Origin: Lobosporangium transversale
Taxonomy: Eukaryota > Mortierellomycota > Mortierellomycetes > Mortierellales > Mortierellaceae
NCBI RefSeq assembly: GCF_002105155.1
Contig: NW_019029012.1
Location: forward strand, 248,001-312,000
Direction: 5' to 3'
Length of the DNA stretch: 64,000 nucleotides
Shown here: positions 60,342 through 64,000 of the stretch, one piece after another
Numbering within the stretch: position 1 is the stretch's first letter
Layout of the letters: each line of letters begins with the position of its first letter
Position numbers and translations under genes: made by a program
Notes under the pieces: model-generated
Told to the model about the DNA's origin: nothing
The model's input: only the letters and a program-made list of their open reading frames with translations
Databases searched by the model: none

Positions 60342-62454
60342 TTCAGTTATGAATGATTCGATTATGGATGATTTAAGCGGGATGAGGAATTTAGAATGTG
60401 TAGGAGAAGCGATGAGATCTGATATAATGTGTATATGTGTGTACGCGTAACACTTCTGGGCTAAGTCGTATTCAATTGAGGGGTATATGTGTTCAACAGA
60501 CTGACGCGTTACTATGGCAACTATGGAAGGCGGACTTGAAAATTGTTTAGTGCCAACTTTCTTTTTTGGTAGAAGCAATACTCCGTCCCCAAGTTGATTC
60601 CATTCCACCCTGAGTATGCGCATAATCATATGGTACCCGGCTCAGGAACACCACCGTTCTTTGGCAGGGTTCTACCAGAAGAGCAAGGGTCTGAATTTGG
60701 AATTCTTTATTTTTTTTAACCATTTTATAGGGTCTGATAAATATACTTCATAAGCGTTCCTCGAATTTTATCCGCTGCTGTTGGTTCTTCCCATAGTATG
60801 TGCGAGCATTTATAGTAATTCGATTTACCTATAGTCATGAATGTCACAATCATCTGTACTGTTTGGTTACGGCGTTCTATATATTATAGTTAATGGATCA
60901 ACAGGTTATAGTTAATGGATCAATAACAAAGGTTTATGATTTACTTTAACTATGATTATAAAACCCTTATTAAAAATTAAAATAAGTTTTAGCAATGCTA
61001 TTTCGAGACGACAACAAAAAAAAGGGTTCTGCTGTGTGTGCCCCCGATCAAATCAAGCATGGACGCGGAGAGTAGAAATAAGGAGCAGGATGACAAGGGG
61101 GAGGAGGGTATAAAAGAAGTGCTAAAAGGCCGAGTAACCTGCATGCACGCATGCATGATGTGTATGCATATTTCTATAGCTTTTTTTTTTTTTACAACCT
61201 ATCCGTGAGTTCTGTCTGGGACCTGCTAACTGGAATGTGCTCCAATTGGACATGCGTATTTAATGCCAGATACGTCTTTTGATTGAATATATACACTGGT
61301 TAGCAGTTGTTCTGCTCAAAAACAGTAAAAGGATAGTGAACTGTGAGGAAATGAAGTGGAAAACATGTTCCGGTGCCGACAATGCTCTTATGATAGCCAG
61401 AAAGAGTCCTAATAGCAACAGAGGCCTAGCCAGAGTAGGCAGATTAAAAGAAGAAACAAGTATAAAAAGTTGTAGCTGCTAAAGTCTTTAATGTTATCTA
61501 GCCAGATGCGTCAGTTTAAGATTCAGAGATGCTGAAAATGAAAGTGCAGAAGGTTATTGGCAAGTGCAAATGAGGAGAAGAGAAAGGAAATGGAAATGGA
61601 AATGGAAAAGGAACAGGAATAGGGAAAGGGAAGAGTTCTTTTCCTTACTGTTCCTCCCACTCCATTGCCGAGCAAAGAGGACCCTTTATCAGGTCTTTTT
61701 TTTTCTTTTTCTTTTCATCTGTTGGTATCTGAATCTGCAGCTGCATCTGTATCAGAATCTGTGTTCATCTGAGGATGTTATTAAAATAATTGAGATGGGC
61801 GTACCCGGCTCCATTCCTGTCCTTTCCCATTCCCTTTACCTGCTTTTATTTTTTATTCTTTATTTTTTATTTTTTAATTTTATTTTTATTTTTATTTTTA
61901 TTTATTTATTTTTTTCCATTTTTTTCTTTTCTTTCTCTTTTCTTTTCTTTTCTTTTCTTTTCCTTTTCATCATTGGCTTGTTACTCCGTGTTCCTTTCAA
62001 AACCCCCCTTCTTCAGGTTTATGAATCGTTGATTCATTTGATTCCATTCGCAGATTCATCTCAATAAACTCGTACTTTTGTAATCATTCGCAACTGCCTT
62101 GCCCCTGCCTTTGTCCAAGCTGCTCAGATTTCGACTTCTTTTCTTTTGCGTCCCCTTTTTTTTTCCTCAACGATTTATCGCGTGTTCTTTTCATTTTTCA
62201 TTTTTTCATTTTTAAAAAAGACTGACCGAGCACACGCTCATACGCTCAACAGTGCTCTTTCACTATCAGCCACGACCCACTTTCATTCTGTACCAACATA
62301 TTCCTTCTTCATACTGCCTGTTGTTGAACAAAAAAAAAAAAAAAAAAAAAAAGCTGTTCACAACTTAACACAACAGTTCTAGACCCGGCGCATTTTTTTT
62401 TTTTTTTTTTTTTTTTTTTGATACACATTCAAAATAAGGAGACTGCAGCACAGA
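60342..62454. other. Long gene-free stretch; LYS5 leader at right end
   Basis: No supported gene in 2.1 kb. Notable are a tandem repeat near 60895-60925 (two copies of TATAGTTAATGGATCAA), alternating GCATGCACGCATGCATG at about 61141-61157, and strongly T-rich DNA at 61840-61970. An A tract (about 62330-62352) and a T tract (about 62393-62419) lie just before the LYS5 start and can pair as a hairpin in RNA. Confidence 0.5.
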
Positions 62455-63015
62455 ATGCCGATCACACGTTGGGCATTCGATATCCGGCAAGCATTGCTGT
62501 TGGAACACATTGAGCCCTTGGTTACCTCGCTGGTAGAAGATGATAGCTCCAATATCGTTCCAGTAACAAACCTCTTAAACTTCTTGCAAGGCGAAGACTC
62601 GGACTATTTACTTCGGTATCGAAATGACGATGACATTCGGCGCGCCTTGATCGGTCGACTCATGATCCATGCCTTCTTTGTCGCGCATTATGGTTGTCAA
62701 TGGGAGACAATGGTCTTTTCTAGGTCCGCGACTAATAAGCCCATCTTGGTAAGTATGTTATTTATATAGTATAACAAGAAAATGATCAGAATATTATTCT
62801 CAAACAATCCATGGTAAAAAAAGGAAATAGACGTCTTATCTGGCGGCGATTAAAATAGCACTTTCTTGCATGTTCCCACCGTCAATGATGGCTTATGAAT
62901 TGAAGGCGACTAACGCGTCAGAATACCCTCATTTATTCATCTCATTCTCGTGTATAAAGTGTTTGAAACATTTGAAGTCATACTAGTACACTACAGCTCA
63001 TTACCATCGATCGTT

Positions 63016-63046
<31 letters not shown>

Positions 63047-63353
63047 CTTGGTTTGCATGATACCTAGCTAGAGCCAGAACACCTTCGGAATGTCAGCTTT
63101 AATGTCTCACATCATGGAAACTGGGTCGTCTTCGTGGGAAGTACATCTTTGGAAAGCAACGTCCGACTTGGCACTGATGTCACGGACTTCAAGGAGCAGG
63201 TTCCAATGGAGCCATTTGACGCATTTTTATCATGCTATCGAGATCAGGTATGGTTCTTTTTATTTTTTTCCCCAGATTCATGCATTCAATGGCTACACGA
63301 TTAGCATGATGTCATTTGTCTTTTTTTATTTTGTAACTAATTCCTGGGTTACC

Positions 63354-63386
<33 letters not shown>

Positions 63387-64000
63387 CATGCTTACTGACA
63401 CGACGCCTTTCAAATGCTGTTGACTCGAACACCCAATAGTTCACTTTGAACGAGCTATCGTTTGTGAAGAATGCACCTTCAGATCTCTTGGACTCTCAAA
63501 ATGCTAGCAACCAGCGTAGGCGGTTCTGCAGGGTCTGGTGTCTCAAAGAGTCTGTAGGCAAGGCATTGGGTGTTGGCATCGATTACAATCTTAGATCAGT
63601 TGAGTTTTCAATCCATGAGGAGGAGGAGACTCAAAAGGTAATAGTTTTGCTTAAGTATGAATGCCACACAATTTCGTAGAAAATGCTTCACACAACTACG
63701 CGTTTAGTTGCGCATAGCCATAAAACACAGCTCGCGTAACTTACCAAGCTAAAGAGCTCTGGGGTAATGTGAAGCTAGGCTAGCACTAGGAATGGCCCAA
63801 GGAGATGGGGAAATGAGAGCCATATCAGTCAGCACCGATTAATGACATGGGCTAACCACTTGCTTGATTAAATCGTGATTTATCTTGTCCATCATTCTAA
63901 CCAATGTCTTTTCCCCGTATCGCCTTTGATCAATACTGCATTAGCCGATACACTCCACAACAATGCAAGTTCATAGCCCAACACCGGACTTCCCAGGAGA
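62455..64000 (+). CDS. LYS5: 4'-phosphopantetheinyl transferase (AASDHPPT/Lys5 type), 3' end beyond window
   Basis: Three firm exons (62455-62748, 63068-63247, 63440-63637) encode 224 residues. The start ITRWAFDI is family-like. Motif P1/P2 is seen in FNVSHHGNWVV and LGTDVTD, whose Asp binds magnesium and CoA. Motif P3 is VWCLKESVGKALGVG, with the catalytic Glu and Lys of the W-x-x-KE-x-x-x-K signature. A likely fourth exon starts at 63945 after GCATTAG, in phase, and continues to the window edge; its last residues would lead to the C-terminal W-x-F-E part. The enzyme transfers phosphopantetheine from CoA to a carrier-domain Ser, which activates alpha-aminoadipate reductase in lysine synthesis and often polyketide or peptide synthases. 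Introns carry T and A tracts of 25-28 bases. Confidence 0.92.

Noticed and set aside
61564-62067. Phe-rich hydrophobic frame
   Set aside because: Produced by T-rich low-complexity DNA. Adjacent frames are also open.

Overview
This window is nuclear DNA of an intron-rich filamentous fungus. The gene set is fungal or opisthokont throughout: Rvs167-type amphiphysin, Pfs2, Src1/Heh, Bet2, LSM3, RPS3A, MAD2, a heterotrimeric G-beta and a BAR-PH-ArfGAP. Introns are short, carry GT(A/G)NG donors and are often stuffed with A or T homopolymers of 20-33 bases. An F-box/LRR relic, a GCR1/Crypton-like fragment, STK19 and WBP2 homologues and two neutral-lipid lipases point to an early-diverging lineage. 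Mucoromycota, and within it Mortierellomycotina, is my best guess. That is inference from gene style, not from a database match.

Layout. 1-5 kb is transposon-rich and gene-poor. It holds the N-terminal part of a Tc1-like transposase with a compound hairpin terminus, a retroelement RNase H relic, a gene joining an HMG-box-like segment to a PD-(D/E)XK-like segment, and a foldback element with two arms of about 189 bp. 5-8.4 kb is nearly empty except for a small Dabb-domain gene. From 8.4 to 38.9 kb the genes are dense: STK19 (+), a DUF2408 protein (-), Rab geranylgeranyltransferase beta BET2 (-), amphiphysin RVS167 (+), ER-anchored E2 UBC6 (+), an NTF2-like protein with repeated motifs (-), LSM3 (-), inner-nuclear-membrane SRC1 (-), polyadenylation factor PFS2 (+), BAR-PH-ArfGAP with a 29-residue polyQ (+) and monoacylglycerol lipase (-). 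39-43.6 kb is decayed: a recombinase-like fragment and an F-box/LRR pseudogene with two TGA stops and frameshifts. 43.6-60.3 kb resumes with RPS3A (-), G-beta (+), a patatin-type triacylglycerol lipase (+), MAD2 (-), WBP2 (+), a bacterial-type LUD protein (-) and a RING E3 (-). After a 2.1 kb gene-free stretch, a phosphopantetheinyl transferase (LYS5 type, +) runs off the right edge.

There is no gene cluster in the metabolic sense, and neighbours look functionally independent. Loose themes are membrane curvature and trafficking (BET2, RVS167, ArfGAP), RNA processing (LSM3, PFS2), ubiquitin (UBC6, RING) and neutral lipid turnover (two lipases, as in oleaginous fungi). I found no convincing tRNA, rRNA, snoRNA or CRISPR array. 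For most spliced genes the exon junctions were checked by hand and give reading frames that close exactly. Exceptions are noted in each entry.
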